In this document: in pieces, positions 52,398 through 59,831 of the stretch | Numbering within the stretch: position 1 is the first letter of the stretch | Layout of the letters: the number at the start of each line of letters is the position of its first letter | Assembly (NCBI RefSeq): GCF_015776785.2 | Contig: NZ_LFMD02000002.1 | Span: forward strand, 316,295-380,294 | Direction of reading: 5' to 3' | DNA: 64,000 nucleotides | DNA from: Kitasatospora sp. SUK 42 | GTDB lineage: Bacteria > Actinomycetota > Actinomycetes > Streptomycetales > Streptomycetaceae | Made by a program: the position numbers and the translations under genes | The notes under the pieces: generated by a model | Databases searched by the model: none | The model's input: only the letters and a program-made list of their open reading frames with translations | What the model was told of the DNA's origin: nothing

Positions 52398-52724
52398 TCA
52401 CCGGGGGGTGATCTCGCCCATCTCCCCCCAGCCGTCCATGCCGGGGATGTCGATCGAGACGATCCGCGGCTTGGTGGCCACCGCGTACGACAGGTCGTCC
52501 ATGGCCTTGACGAAGTGCGCGGACTCCACGTGCTCCTTGCCCGCGTCGCCGTCGCGGAACGCCTCGACCAGGACGAACTCGTTGGGGTCGTCGACGCTGC
52601 GGGACCACTCGAAGAAGAGGTTGCCGGGCTCGTTGCGGGTGGCCTGGGTGAACTCGTCGACGAGATCGAGCCAGCCGTCGGCGCGCTCGGGGCGAACCGC
52701 GAACTTGACCGTAATGAAGATCAT
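52398..52724 (-). CDS. Putative quinol/antibiotic-biosynthesis monooxygenase (ABM domain)
   Basis: A 108-residue single-domain protein of the ferredoxin-like ABM fold. MIFITVKFAVRPERADGW opens the first strand, GNLFFEWSRSVDDPNEF and FVLVEAFRD are the central strands, and HVESAHFVKAMDDL the conserved His-containing helix. Family members act as small cofactor-free monooxygenases or just share the fold. ATG 52724 follows GAAAGGAATTCCC. No polyketide genes adjoin. It is bounded downstream by the repeated palindrome. Confidence 0.85.
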   Translation of the reverse strand: MIFITVKFAVRPERADGWLDLVDEFTQATRNEPGNLFFEWSRSVDDPNEFVLVEAFRDGDAGKEHVESAHFVKAMDDLSYAVATKPRIVSIDIPGMDGWGEMGEITPR

Positions 52725-52977
52725 GGGAATTCCTTTCGCTCCACGTTCACACGTGGCGGTACGGACGGGGACAGCTGCTCAGCGAGCACGGTGGCAATCG
52801 TCGCAGGTCAGACGAATGGCCTGCGACGCAGGAGACAACACGTGCCACAGAGCCGCTCCGGTGGCGGTGCCGCGAGAACATGACGGACACCAGGGGTGGC
52901 AGGCACACCACGACCACCGCGAGCGGGGCCTCGCACCCGTGACACACGGAAGAGCGTCCGCCCTCCGTCCGGCGGGG

Positions 52978-53694
52978 TCAGCCGGTGAAGCCCGGCACCA
53001 CCAGGCCGGACTCGTACGCGATCACCACCGCGTGGGTCCGGTTCTGCGCGCCGAGCTTGGTCAGCACGTTTCCGACGTGCGTCTTCACCGTCTCCAGGCT
53101 CACCGTGAGCGACTCCGCGATCTCCGGGTTGGACAGACCGGTGGCCATCAGCCGCAGCACCTCCTCCTCCCGCCCCGTCAGCGCCGCCCTCGGCAGGGCC
53201 TCGGCGGAGCCCAGCGGGCGGGCGGCGACCATCCGGCGCAGTGCGGCCGGGAAGAGGATCGCCTCCCCGGCCGCCGCCACCCGCACCGCCTCCGCGATCT
53301 GCCGGACCGGCAGCCGCTTGAGCACGAAGCCGCTGGCGCCCGCGCTGAGCGCGGCGGTGACGTAGCCGTCGTTCTCGAAGGTGGTGATCACCACGACCTT
53401 CGGCGGCTCGGCCGACCCGGCCGGCTCGGCCAGCAGTTGGCGGGTGGCCTCGATCCCGTTGAGGCGCGGCATCCGCACGTCCATCAGGACCACGTCCGGA
53501 CGCAGCCGCCGCGCCTGCTCGACCGCCGCGACGCCGTCGGCGGCCTCGCCGACCACCGCGATCCCCGGCTGGACCGCTAGCAGGGTGCGCAGACCGCTGC
53601 GGGTCACCTCGTCGTCGTCCGCGATCAGGAGGGTGACGGGGGCGCCGGTGGTCGCGCTCTCGCCTGCGCCGGAGGGGGTCACGTCGGAGTGCAT
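52978..53694 (-). CDS. NarL/FixJ-family response regulator, kinase gene truncated
   Basis: Two-domain regulator of 238 residues. Receiver: LLIADDDEV, phospho-Asp in VVLMDVRMPRLNG, Thr in VVITTFEND and Lys in FVLKR. A LuxR-type HTH follows near the C-terminus (LTGREEEVLRLMATGLSNPE, then LETVKTHVGNVL). A 16-residue Ser/Thr-rich extension precedes the receiver. ATG 53694 overlaps the stop of a 42-codon frame that looks like the remnant of its sensor kinase, so the regulator may be orphaned or rely on another kinase. Confidence 0.88.
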   Translation of the reverse strand: MHSDVTPSGAGESATTGAPVTLLIADDDEVTRSGLRTLLAVQPGIAVVGEAADGVAAVEQARRLRPDVVLMDVRMPRLNGIEATRQLLAEPAGSAEPPKVVVITTFENDGYVTAALSAGASGFVLKRLPVRQIAEAVRVAAAGEAILFPAALRRMVAARPLGSAEALPRAALTGREEEVLRLMATGLSNPEIAESLTVSLETVKTHVGNVLTKLGAQNRTHAVVIAYESGLVVPGFTG

Positions 53695-53822
53695 CACGCC
53701 GCCACCCGGACCGGCGGCACGGCGACCGGCGGCAGCGAGAGGCTCGCGACCGCGCCGCAGTAGGCGAACAGCGCACCCGCACACGTGGAGCCGCGCAGCA
53801 GCGGCCGGATTCCCCTGATCAT
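53694..53822 (-). pseudogene. 42-codon remnant of a sensor histidine kinase, coupled to the regulator
   Basis: Reads MIRGIRPLLRGSTCAGALF, a membrane-helix segment typical of kinase N-termini, ending VRVAA and stop. The TGA overlaps the regulator ATG as TGATG. No H, N or G boxes remain. Remnant by inference; a functional leader peptide is the alternative. Confidence 0.45.
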
Positions 53823-53921
53823 GATCGCCAGTATGGCCGGGTGGCTCGACGATGGCCTCCCCCGATCGAGGGAGCGCCCTTTCCCGCCTTTCCGCGATGT
53901 GCGCCCACGCCCCCGGAACCC

Positions 53922-54074
53922 ATGGGCCACGGCGGCGACATCCCGGGGTACGAGACCCGGGGCGGAGCCACCGACGACGGCCGCGCCGTCAGCATCGCCG
54001 TGACCGCCATCCCTGACGACGGGGCGGTCACCGAGCGCCTGGAGGGCGTCGTGGACACGGCCCTCTGCCGCTGA
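53922..54074 (+). pseudogene. C-terminal fragment of a DD-carboxypeptidase / class C beta-lactamase family protein
   Basis: Frame begins MGHGGDIPGYETRGG (the HxG and G-x-x-G-Y region near the third active-site motif), then RAVSIAVTAIPDD and EGVVDTALC to the stop, as at the end of streptomycete secreted D-Ala-D-Ala carboxypeptidases. The SxxK and YxN parts are absent. The break lies about 100 bp from the truncated kinase on the other strand. Confidence 0.6.
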
Positions 54075-54120
54075 ACCACACGTCCCCCGGGCTCCGTTGA
54101 GACGGACAGGGGAAGGAAGA

Positions 54121-54160
54121 CGAGGGACCCGGCACCATTCATCCGGTGCCGGGTCCCTCG
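54121..54160. terminator. Perfect 16-bp hairpin terminator
   Basis: CGAGGGACCCGGCACC and its complement with an 8-base loop. Lies 42 bp past the stop of the peptidoglycan-binding protein gene (minus) and after the truncated gene fragment (plus). Confidence 0.88.
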
Positions 54161-54201
54161 TTCGTTCACCGGGCCGGGTGCGTCCGCTCCGGGGTGTGGC
54201 G

Positions 54202-54591
54202 TCAGCCCGGGAGCTGACCGCTGCAGTTGGTCAGCCAGGAGCCGTAGATCCCGGACGGGTCGCCGGCGCGGTTCGCGGCGTAGTAGGCGTTGCGGACGTC
54301 GTTCTTGAGGGCGCCGCCGGTGGCCGGGCCGACGACGCCGTCCGGGCTCAGGCTGTGCCCGTGCTGGTAGTGCACGACGGCGTTGTAGGTGAGGCTGCCG
54401 AAGTCGTTGTCGACCTTCAGGCCCGCGCTGTCCACGTAGTCGAGGGCCTGCTGGAGGCAGCCGACGGCCGAGCCGTAGCTGCCCGACGAGAGGCTGCTCG
54501 CGGCGCTGGCGGAACCGGCGGTCAGGGCGACGGCGGCGGCCGCGCCCAGGGCCAGGGCGGCGGTACGGCGCGTCCAGGTGTTGATGCGCAT
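54202..54591 (-). CDS. Secreted peptidoglycan-binding-domain protein
   Basis: A 129-residue exported protein. Signal peptide MRINTWTRRT through a hydrophobic run to ASA (about residue 30). The mature part is one PG_binding_1 fold: GSYGSAVGCLQQALDYV, NDFGSLTYNAVVHYQHGHSL and PDGVVGPAT, the usual three-helix layout. A C-terminal extension with TNCSG may form a disulfide with the Cys at about 45. ATG 54591 follows GAGGAGAGACC. It probably binds cell-wall glycan; no catalytic domain. A long leader precedes the gene. Confidence 0.85.
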   Translation of the reverse strand: MRINTWTRRTAALALGAAAAVALTAGSASAASSLSSGSYGSAVGCLQQALDYVDSAGLKVDNDFGSLTYNAVVHYQHGHSLSPDGVVGPATGGALKNDVRNAYYAANRAGDPSGIYGSWLTNCSGQLPG

Positions 54592-54966
54592 GATCGGTCT
54601 CTCCTCGGGTTCGCACGGATGCCGGTGCCCTGCGGATCTCGTTCTCCGCCGCGGCGCCGGCTTGGCTTCGCCGCAGACGACGATGCTCCGCTCGGGGCTC
54701 CGAAGCCAGGAATTCGTTCCTGGCCGAATGCCTTGCAGTGGCCCCGGGGACCGGCCCACGATCGCGAGGTCTGCTCCGCCCGAACGACCTTGAATGATGA
54801 TCACCCAATCGGCTTTTCCGCAGGTGGGTGCGGGTTTCTGATGCCCCGCTAGGTCCGTTCGAGTGTGGCGTTCGCTTGCGAACGGTAGCGGCGCATGGCT
54901 GTCTGGATTCCGGCGGGGCCCACCGGTGCTGCCACTACCCACTTCAATTCCACGGAGGAAACCCTC
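54592..54966. other. 375-bp divergent region with hairpin-rich leader
   Basis: Contains a 7-bp stem closed by a TTCG loop (CCAGGAA/TTCCTGG, 54706-54723) and further self-complementary tracts (GGCTTCG/CGAAGCC). These would lie in the 5' leader of the peptidoglycan-binding protein gene. No gene. I compared it with the c-di-AMP (ydaO) riboswitch seen upstream of wall-protein genes and did not find its conserved blocks. Confidence 0.4.
54869..54884. promoter_or_regulatory. Perfect palindrome upstream of small secreted-protein gene
   Basis: CGTTCGC-TT-GCGAACG, about 80 bp before ATG 54967. Candidate operator or start of the transcript. Confidence 0.5.
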
Positions 54967-55236
54967 ATGCGCGCTTTCAAGCGTGTCCTGGCCGTCAGCG
55001 CTCTCACCGCCCCGCTCGTGATCGGCTGTGCCGGCCTCGCCTCGGCCCAGGAAGGCCTGGACGCGAACTTCGGCAAGGGACAGTTCGTCGCCAACCAGAA
55101 CGGCGCCGGCGTCGCGGACGCGAACTCCGTCGTCAACGCCGACGGACTCCAGCACACCGACTTCTGGATCTGGTCCGACAGCACCGGCGTCTCCGGCGCG
55201 TTCAACGGCTCGGGCGCCACCTGGCAGAACGGCTGA
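54967..55236 (+). CDS. Small secreted Asn/Gly-rich protein, unknown
   Basis: An 89-residue precursor: MRAFKRVL, a hydrophobic stretch and GLASA as a signal-peptidase I site, leaving about 60 residues. A Cys in LVIGC inside the signal also fits a lipobox, so processing is ambiguous. The mature part has repeated Asn/Gly/Ala motifs (NGAGVADANSVVNADG, STGVSGAFNGSG) and no Cys. ATG 54967 follows GGAGGAAAC. No family recognised; it is set just before the second copy of the 34-bp palindrome. Confidence 0.6.
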   Translation: MRAFKRVLAVSALTAPLVIGCAGLASAQEGLDANFGKGQFVANQNGAGVADANSVVNADGLQHTDFWIWSDSTGVSGAFNGSGATWQNG

Positions 55237-55314
55237 CGAAGCCCGCACCACCGGAGGCATGAGACCCTCCCGGCCGCTCCAGGGACGGCCGCGGTCCACT
55301 TCTCCGAACAACAA

Positions 55315-55348
55315 AACGGCCGGTCGATCCGAGGATCGACCGGCCGTT
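55315..55348. repeat. 34-bp palindrome, copy 2
   Basis: Differs from 52357-52390 at one position only. It lies 6 bp from the 3' end of tRNA-Leu and about 80 bp after the small secreted-protein gene, and probably terminates both. Confidence 0.85.
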
Positions 55349-55353
55349 CTCTG

Positions 55354-55437
55354 TGCGCGAGGGGGGAGTTGAACCCCCACGCCCTTTCGGGCACTGGAAC
55401 CTGAATCCAGCGCGTCTGCCTATTCCGCCACCCGCGC
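55354..55437 (-). tRNA. tRNA-Leu (CAG anticodon)
   Basis: 84 nt on the minus strand. The acceptor GCGCGGG pairs with CTCGCGC plus discriminator A. The D-arm begins TGGCGGAATAGGCAG, the anticodon stem CTGGA/TCCAG encloses TTCAGGT (anticodon CAG), and the long variable arm GCCCGAAAGGGC marks a class II tRNA. T-arm GGGGG/TTCAACT/CCCCC. CCA is not encoded. Confidence 0.95.
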
Positions 55438-55573
55438 ATCTGGGTGATGGGTTAAGCATAGACCATCTGGAGGGGTGCTTCTGACCACCCCGGGATGGAC
55501 GGTCGCCATCCGGGATCCAGCCGCCCCACCGCCCTCGCCGACCCCGGCCGTCTCGACCTCCGCACGACGTCCG

Positions 55574-55610
55574 CCGCACAGGAAGTCGGCCCGTCCGACT
55601 TCCTGTGCGG
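55574..55610. other. Perfect 16-bp inverted repeat upstream of the acyl-CoA synthetase gene
   Basis: CCGCACAGGAAGTCGG and its complement with a 5-base CCCGT loop, about 80 bp before ATG 55693. Too perfect for chance; operator or transcript hairpin. Confidence 0.65.
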
Positions 55611-55692
55611 CATGGCTCGAACTCGCCGGTGTCGCACGGCAAGTGGAGTTAGCCTGTCGAGCATGGTTGCAAACTACACAGAAGAAGTGGCC

Positions 55693-57234
55693 ATGCCCGA
55701 CGCGGAGTTCGTCAGCGCCCCCGCCCTGATCCTCCAGTCCCTCTCCTCCGATCCCGACCGGCGGGCCGTCGTCACCGCCGACGGGGTCGACGTCACCGCG
55801 GGCGAGCTCGCCACCACGGCCTACCGCCTCTCCCACGAGCTGATCGCCCGGGGCGTCGGCCGCGGCGCCACCGTCACCCTGCTCACCGGCAACACCCCCG
55901 AGGCGCTCGTCGCCCGGTACGCGGCCAACCTCGCGGGCGCCCGGGTGGTGAGCCTGTACGACGGCATGAGCGTCCCGGTCCTGGCCGAGATCGTGGCGAG
56001 CGTCGACACCACCGTCCTCCTCGTGGACGCCGAACGGTTCGAGGCCGCCGCCGAGTTGCTCCCCCTGCTCTCCGTGCCGACCGTCCTCTCCCTGGGCCCG
56101 GGCCCTGATTCGGTCGGCGCCGACGTGATCGCCGCCTCCGCGAACCGCCCCGCCGAACCGCCGGCCGTCCGGATCAGGCCGGACGACGACCTGGGCATCC
56201 GCCACACCGGCGGCACCACCGGGATCCCGAAGGGCATCCTCAGCCTGCACGGCCCCTACCGGGGGATGTTCGACGTCCCGTTCCTCGCCGGTGGCGGTCA
56301 GGGCGAGCCGCCCCGCTTCGTCGCGGCCACCGCGCTCGCCCATCTCGCCGGAATCTTCTCCGATCTGACGCTCCACCACGGCGGCCTGGTGGTCCTCCAG
56401 CGCACCTTCGAGCCCGGCGACGTGCTGGCCGCGATCGAGCGCGAGCGCATCACCGACCTGTGGGTGCTGCCGCCGCTGCTCCACCGGCTGCTCGACCACC
56501 CGGCGATCGGCCGCACCGACCTGTCCAGCCTGCGGAGGATCCTCTACGGGGGCAGCGCCTCCTCGCCGACCCGGGTGCGCGAGGCGCTCAAGGTGTTCGG
56601 TCCGGTCCTGATCGGCGTCTACGGGATGTCGGAGGCGCAGCTGATCTCCGTGCTCCTCCCCGAGGAGCACCACCGGATCGGCCACGGCGGCCAGGTCTCG
56701 GTCGGCCGACCGGCTCCCGACACCGAGGTGGAGATCCGCGACGTCGACGGCACCGTGCTGCCGACCGGGGAGCAGGGCGAGGTCCACATCCACTCGGACA
56801 CCCTCATGGCCGGGTACTGGAAGCAGCCCGAGCTCACCGCCCAGGTGCTGCGGGACGGTTGGCTGAACACCGGCGACGTCGGCTACTTCGACGAGGACGG
56901 CTACCTCTACCTGGCCGACCGGGCCAAGGACCTGATCATCGTGGTCGGCGGGCACGTCTACCCGTCCGAGGTGGAGGACCTCCTCGTCACCCACCCGGCG
57001 ATCGCCCAGTGCGCCGTCTTCGGGGTGCGCGACGAGCAGCAGGCGGAGCACGTGCACGTCGCCGTCGTCCCCGCGCCGGGGCAGCGGCCGGAGCTGGACG
57101 AGGTCCAAGCGTTCGTCACGGCCCGCAAGGGGCGGATCTACGCGCCGGAGGTCCTGCACCTGGTCGACGAGATCCCGCTGACGGCGGTCGGCAAGCCGGA
57201 CAAGAAGCGGCTGCGCCAGTCCGTGACCGGCTGA
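55693..57234 (+). CDS. AMP-binding acyl-CoA synthetase/ligase
   Basis: ANL-superfamily enzyme that adenylates a carboxylic acid and transfers it to CoA. P-loop HTGGTTGIPKG near residue 175, YGMSEAQ near 310, then WLNTGDVGYFDEDGYLYLAD with the hinge region and the catalytic Lys of GKPDKKRL at the C-terminus. ATG 55693 gives 513 residues; in-frame ATG 55663 would add ten. GAAGAAG precedes the former. Between them lies TTGCAAAC, a possible repressor half-site. Substrate unpredictable; medium or aromatic acids are likely. Confidence 0.87.
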   Translation: MPDAEFVSAPALILQSLSSDPDRRAVVTADGVDVTAGELATTAYRLSHELIARGVGRGATVTLLTGNTPEALVARYAANLAGARVVSLYDGMSVPVLAEIVASVDTTVLLVDAERFEAAAELLPLLSVPTVLSLGPGPDSVGADVIAASANRPAEPPAVRIRPDDDLGIRHTGGTTGIPKGILSLHGPYRGMFDVPFLAGGGQGEPPRFVAATALAHLAGIFSDLTLHHGGLVVLQRTFEPGDVLAAIERERITDLWVLPPLLHRLLDHPAIGRTDLSSLRRILYGGSASSPTRVREALKVFGPVLIGVYGMSEAQLISVLLPEEHHRIGHGGQVSVGRPAPDTEVEIRDVDGTVLPTGEQGEVHIHSDTLMAGYWKQPELTAQVLRDGWLNTGDVGYFDEDGYLYLADRAKDLIIVVGGHVYPSEVEDLLVTHPAIAQCAVFGVRDEQQAEHVHVAVVPAPGQRPELDEVQAFVTARKGRIYAPEVLHLVDEIPLTAVGKPDKKRLRQSVTG

Positions 57235-57245
57235 GAGCCCTCGGG

Positions 57246-57301
57246 CGACGGGCCGTTCGGGGCTACGGACCGCTCGGGGCGACGGGCCGCTCGGAGCGAC
57301 G
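57246..57301 (+). repeat. 3.3 tandem 17-bp repeats
   Basis: CGACGGGCCGYTCGGGG-type units follow directly on the synthetase stop, with a partial fourth copy (CGACG). Confidence 0.8.
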
Positions 57302-57402
57302 AACACCGAACCCCCACCGAAACCGGCGCGGATCCCCACCCGGTTTCACTCCCAAGCGGGGTTTGGCTCAACGAACCCCCGCCCGGCTGCCGAGAAGCCA
57401 AC

Positions 57403-57431
57403 GGGGTGGCGGCGCTGAGGGCCGCCACCCC
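57403..57431. terminator. Bidirectional terminator
   Basis: GGGGTGGCGGC pairs perfectly with GCCGCCACCCC around a 7-base loop, five bp beyond the LysR gene stop. Confidence 0.85.
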
Positions 57432-57435
57432 TCCC

Positions 57436-58323
57436 TCAGGTGTTCTCCCGGCAGCAGCGCACGAAGTCCCGCACCACCGGGTTGCCGTCGTCCTCCGGCG
57501 CCCAGCCGACGCCGATCCGGCTGGGGCTGACGCCGCTGACGGGCCGGTAGACGATGCCGGGGCGGGCGTAGAAGCGGGCGGTGGACTCCGGGGCGAGAGC
57601 GACCCCGTAACCGTTGGCGATCGCACTGAGCCAGTCGTCGGGGTGGTCGACGACGGCGCCGATCCGGACGGGGTGCCCCTCGCGCTCGTCGGCGGCGAGC
57701 CAGTAGTCCCGCCAGCGGCCGGTCTCGGCGGGGGCGGCGACGAAGGGCTCGTCCCACAGCTCCCGGAAGGCGATCTCCGCGCGGTCGGCCAACGGGTGCG
57801 CCGAGGGCAGCGCGACCCAGCGGGGTTCGGTGGACAGTTCGGCCACCCGCAGCCGCTCCTGCCCGGGGAACGGCAGCCGCAGCAGGGCCGCGTCGACGTC
57901 CCCCGCGCCGAGGCCGGCCGTCGGATCGGACCAGGTGGCGTGCAGCATGTCGACCCGCCAGCCCGGGTGGCGGCGGGTGAACTCGGCCACGATGCGCGGG
58001 GTGGCCTCGTTGGCGGCGCTGGCCAGGTAGCCGACCCGCAGCACCCGCTCGGCCCGGCTCGCCGTGCGCCTGGTCTCGCGCAGCGCCGCGTCCCAGTCGG
58101 CCAGCAGCCCGGGCGCCCGCGCCGCCAGGGCGCGGCCCGCCGCGGTGAGCGTCATCCCGGCCCGGGACCGTACGAACAGCGGAACGCCGAGCCGGTTCTC
58201 CAGCTGCCGGATCTGCTTGGTGAGAGCGGGCTGGGAGACGAACAGCCGCTCGGCCGCGCGGGTCAGGCTGCCCTCCTCCGCGACGGCGGCGAAGGTGCGC
58301 AGCAGCCGAATGTCCACATCCAT
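57436..58323 (-). CDS. LysR-family transcriptional regulator
   Basis: N-terminal winged HTH (MDVDIRLLRTFAAVAEEGSL, RLFVSQPALTKQIRQLE) and a periplasmic-binding-protein-like effector domain (RVLRVGYLASAANEATPRIV). 295 residues. ATG 58323. Divergent from the DoxX-like gene across 133 bp, the usual arrangement with a LysR target, so regulation of that gene and itself is likely. Effector unknown. Confidence 0.92.
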   Translation of the reverse strand: MDVDIRLLRTFAAVAEEGSLTRAAERLFVSQPALTKQIRQLENRLGVPLFVRSRAGMTLTAAGRALAARAPGLLADWDAALRETRRTASRAERVLRVGYLASAANEATPRIVAEFTRRHPGWRVDMLHATWSDPTAGLGAGDVDAALLRLPFPGQERLRVAELSTEPRWVALPSAHPLADRAEIAFRELWDEPFVAAPAETGRWRDYWLAADEREGHPVRIGAVVDHPDDWLSAIANGYGVALAPESTARFYARPGIVYRPVSGVSPSRIGVGWAPEDDGNPVVRDFVRCCRENT

Positions 58324-58405
58324 TCCATCAGGTTATGGAAGCAGGTATTGGACGCAAGCCGGGGGCGCTGACGAGGCTGGACGGCGAGGGAACACCCGAG
58401 GAGAG

Positions 58406-58440
58406 CCCTCCCCGAAATCCCTCCCCGAAAGCCCTCCCCA
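58406..58440 (+). repeat. Three short tandem repeats in the LysR-DoxX gap
   Basis: CCCTCCCCGAAA occurs twice, plus CCCTCCCCA, each separated by one base, just before the ribosome site of the DoxX-like gene. Confidence 0.7.
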
Positions 58441-58456
58441 GCAAGAAGGAACCGCC

Positions 58457-58801
58457 GTGTCCACCGCCTATGTGATCGTCGCCGTCCTCACCATCGCGGC
58501 CAACGCCGGAATCGCCGCCGCCGACTTCGCCGGAGCCCGGTTCGTCCTGGCCAACTCCGCCGAGGTGAACGTGCCGAGGACCTGGATCCCGTGGCTCGCC
58601 GGCGCCAAGGCGGCCGGGGCCGCCGGGCTGCTGCTCGGCCTGGTCGCCTACCCGCCGCTCGGCATCGCGGCCGCGATCGGCCTGGTGCTGTTCTACGTCG
58701 GCGCCGTGGCCACCCACGTGCGGACCCGGGTCCTCCACAACATCTACTTCCCGGGCGCCTACCTCGCCCTGGCCGTCGCCACGCTCGCCCTCGCCGTCTG
58801 A
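58457..58801 (+). CDS. DoxX-like small membrane protein
   Basis: A 114-residue protein with four predicted helices (VIVAVLTIAANAGIAAADF; IPWLAGAKAAGAAGLLLGLV; LGIAAAIGLVLFYVGAVATHV; and a final helix). The layout matches the DoxX_2 group. GTG 58457 follows AAGAAGGA. It overlaps the convergent helix-turn-helix gene by 43 bp at its end. Probably regulated by the divergent LysR. Its biochemical role is unknown; relatives are tied to redox stress. Confidence 0.8.
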   Translation: MSTAYVIVAVLTIAANAGIAAADFAGARFVLANSAEVNVPRTWIPWLAGAKAAGAAGLLLGLVAYPPLGIAAAIGLVLFYVGAVATHVRTRVLHNIYFPGAYLALAVATLALAV

Positions 58802-59679
58802 GGCGGCTCCAGCCTCCCCTCCAGCAGGGCCAGGGCGTCCGCCGCGGCCGGGTCCGGGCCGGGGGTGTAGAGCTCCAACCGGTGGTCCGGCCGGTCGGGT
58901 TGGAGCCACACCTGGTACGTCACCTCCACCGGCCCGACCACCGGGTGGTCCAGCACCCGGCTGCCGAAGGTGCACTCCCGGACGTTTCCGCCGGCCCACC
59001 AGGCGGCGAACTCCTGGCTCTTCATGGTGAGTTCGCCGATCAGCTCGGCCAGCGCGCGGTCCTCCCCGTAGCGGCCGGCGACGAGCCGCAGATAGCCGAC
59101 GTGGGTGCGGGCGTAGTGCTCCCAGTCCCGTTCGAGCTCGCGGGTGTGCGGGTCCAGGAACAGCATCCGGCTCATCGACGGCCGGGTGGCCGGGTCGGCC
59201 GGTGCCTCGTACGGCAGGTGGCCGGCGAGCAGGGCATGGCCGAGCGGGTTCCAGGCCAGCACGTCGTTGCGCCGCCCGAGCAGCAGCGCGGGCAGGTGGT
59301 GCAGCGCTTCGAGGAGTTGCACCGAGCGCGGGTGCGGCTGCTCGGCCGGGGGCCGGCGCCGGACGGCCCGGGGCGGGCGGCGGGCGAGGTCGTAGAGGTG
59401 GGCGCGCTGGGTGGCGTCCAGCCGTAGGACGCGGGCGATCGCGTCCAGCACCTGGTCCGAGGCGTTGGTGCTGCGGCCCTGTTCCAGCCGGGTGTAGTAG
59501 GCCAGGCTGATGCCCGCCAGCCCGGCCAGCTCCTCCCGGCGCAGCCCGGCCACCCGCCGGTGCTCGGACGGCACCCGCAGGTCCAGTTCGGCCGGGGTGA
59601 CGGCGGCGCGGCGCAGGCGCAGGAACTCGCCCAGTTCGCTGCCGCTTCCCTCGCTTCCCTGACTCCCCTTGCTTCCCAT
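58759..59679 (-). CDS. XRE-type regulator with MmyB-like ligand-binding domain
   Basis: Helix-turn-helix at about residues 15-80 (LGEFLRLRRAAVTP, LRREELAGLAGISLAYYTRLEQ), then the MmyB-like C-terminal domain (NDVLAWNPLGHALL, MLFLDPHTRELERDWEHYA). Related domains bind fatty-acid-like ligands. 306 residues. ATG 59679 with a Gly/Ser-rich opening. Divergent from an MFS transporter gene with a palindrome between, the standard arrangement for this regulator type, which usually controls the neighbour. Confidence 0.9.
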   Translation of the reverse strand: MGSKGSQGSEGSGSELGEFLRLRRAAVTPAELDLRVPSEHRRVAGLRREELAGLAGISLAYYTRLEQGRSTNASDQVLDAIARVLRLDATQRAHLYDLARRPPRAVRRRPPAEQPHPRSVQLLEALHHLPALLLGRRNDVLAWNPLGHALLAGHLPYEAPADPATRPSMSRMLFLDPHTRELERDWEHYARTHVGYLRLVAGRYGEDRALAELIGELTMKSQEFAAWWAGGNVRECTFGSRVLDHPVVGPVEVTYQVWLQPDRPDHRLELYTPGPDPAAADALALLEGRLEPPQTARASVATARAR

Positions 59680-59695
59680 GTCTCCCGAGCGTAGG

Positions 59696-59710
59696 GCGGA
59701 AGGTTTCCGC
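59696..59710. promoter_or_regulatory. Candidate operator in the XRE-MFS divergent region
   Basis: GCGGAA-GGT-TTCCGC, 16 bp upstream of the XRE-type gene start. Possible autoregulatory site. Confidence 0.5.
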
Positions 59711-59831
59711 AGGCCAGCACGGTGGGTGACCCTGCGAGTAGTAGGAACGGCGGGTGGCTGGCTGCGGCACCGGGCGCCGCCGAAACATGGCTCCGTACCC
59801 CGCCCCTCCGGCCCGAGGACGTCCCGTCGCC

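Noticed and set aside
52212..52883. Plus-strand frame with AGAGGGAG before an ATG, upstream of the RHS gene
   Set aside because: Product lacks domain character and runs through the terminator palindrome and opposite the monooxygenase gene, which has clear motifs.
54592..54840. c-di-AMP (ydaO) riboswitch before the peptidoglycan-binding protein gene
   Set aside because: Context fits, but I could not find its conserved sequence blocks; kept only as an unspecified structured leader.
55354..55437. Duplicated tRNA-Leu 3' end marking an integrated element
   Set aside because: I looked for a repeat of the tRNA 3' segment elsewhere in the window and saw none; the flanking 34-bp palindrome is not tRNA sequence.
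57246..57301. CRISPR array from tandem repeats
   Set aside because: Units are contiguous without spacers, too short and few; no cas genes. The same applies to the other tandem repeats.
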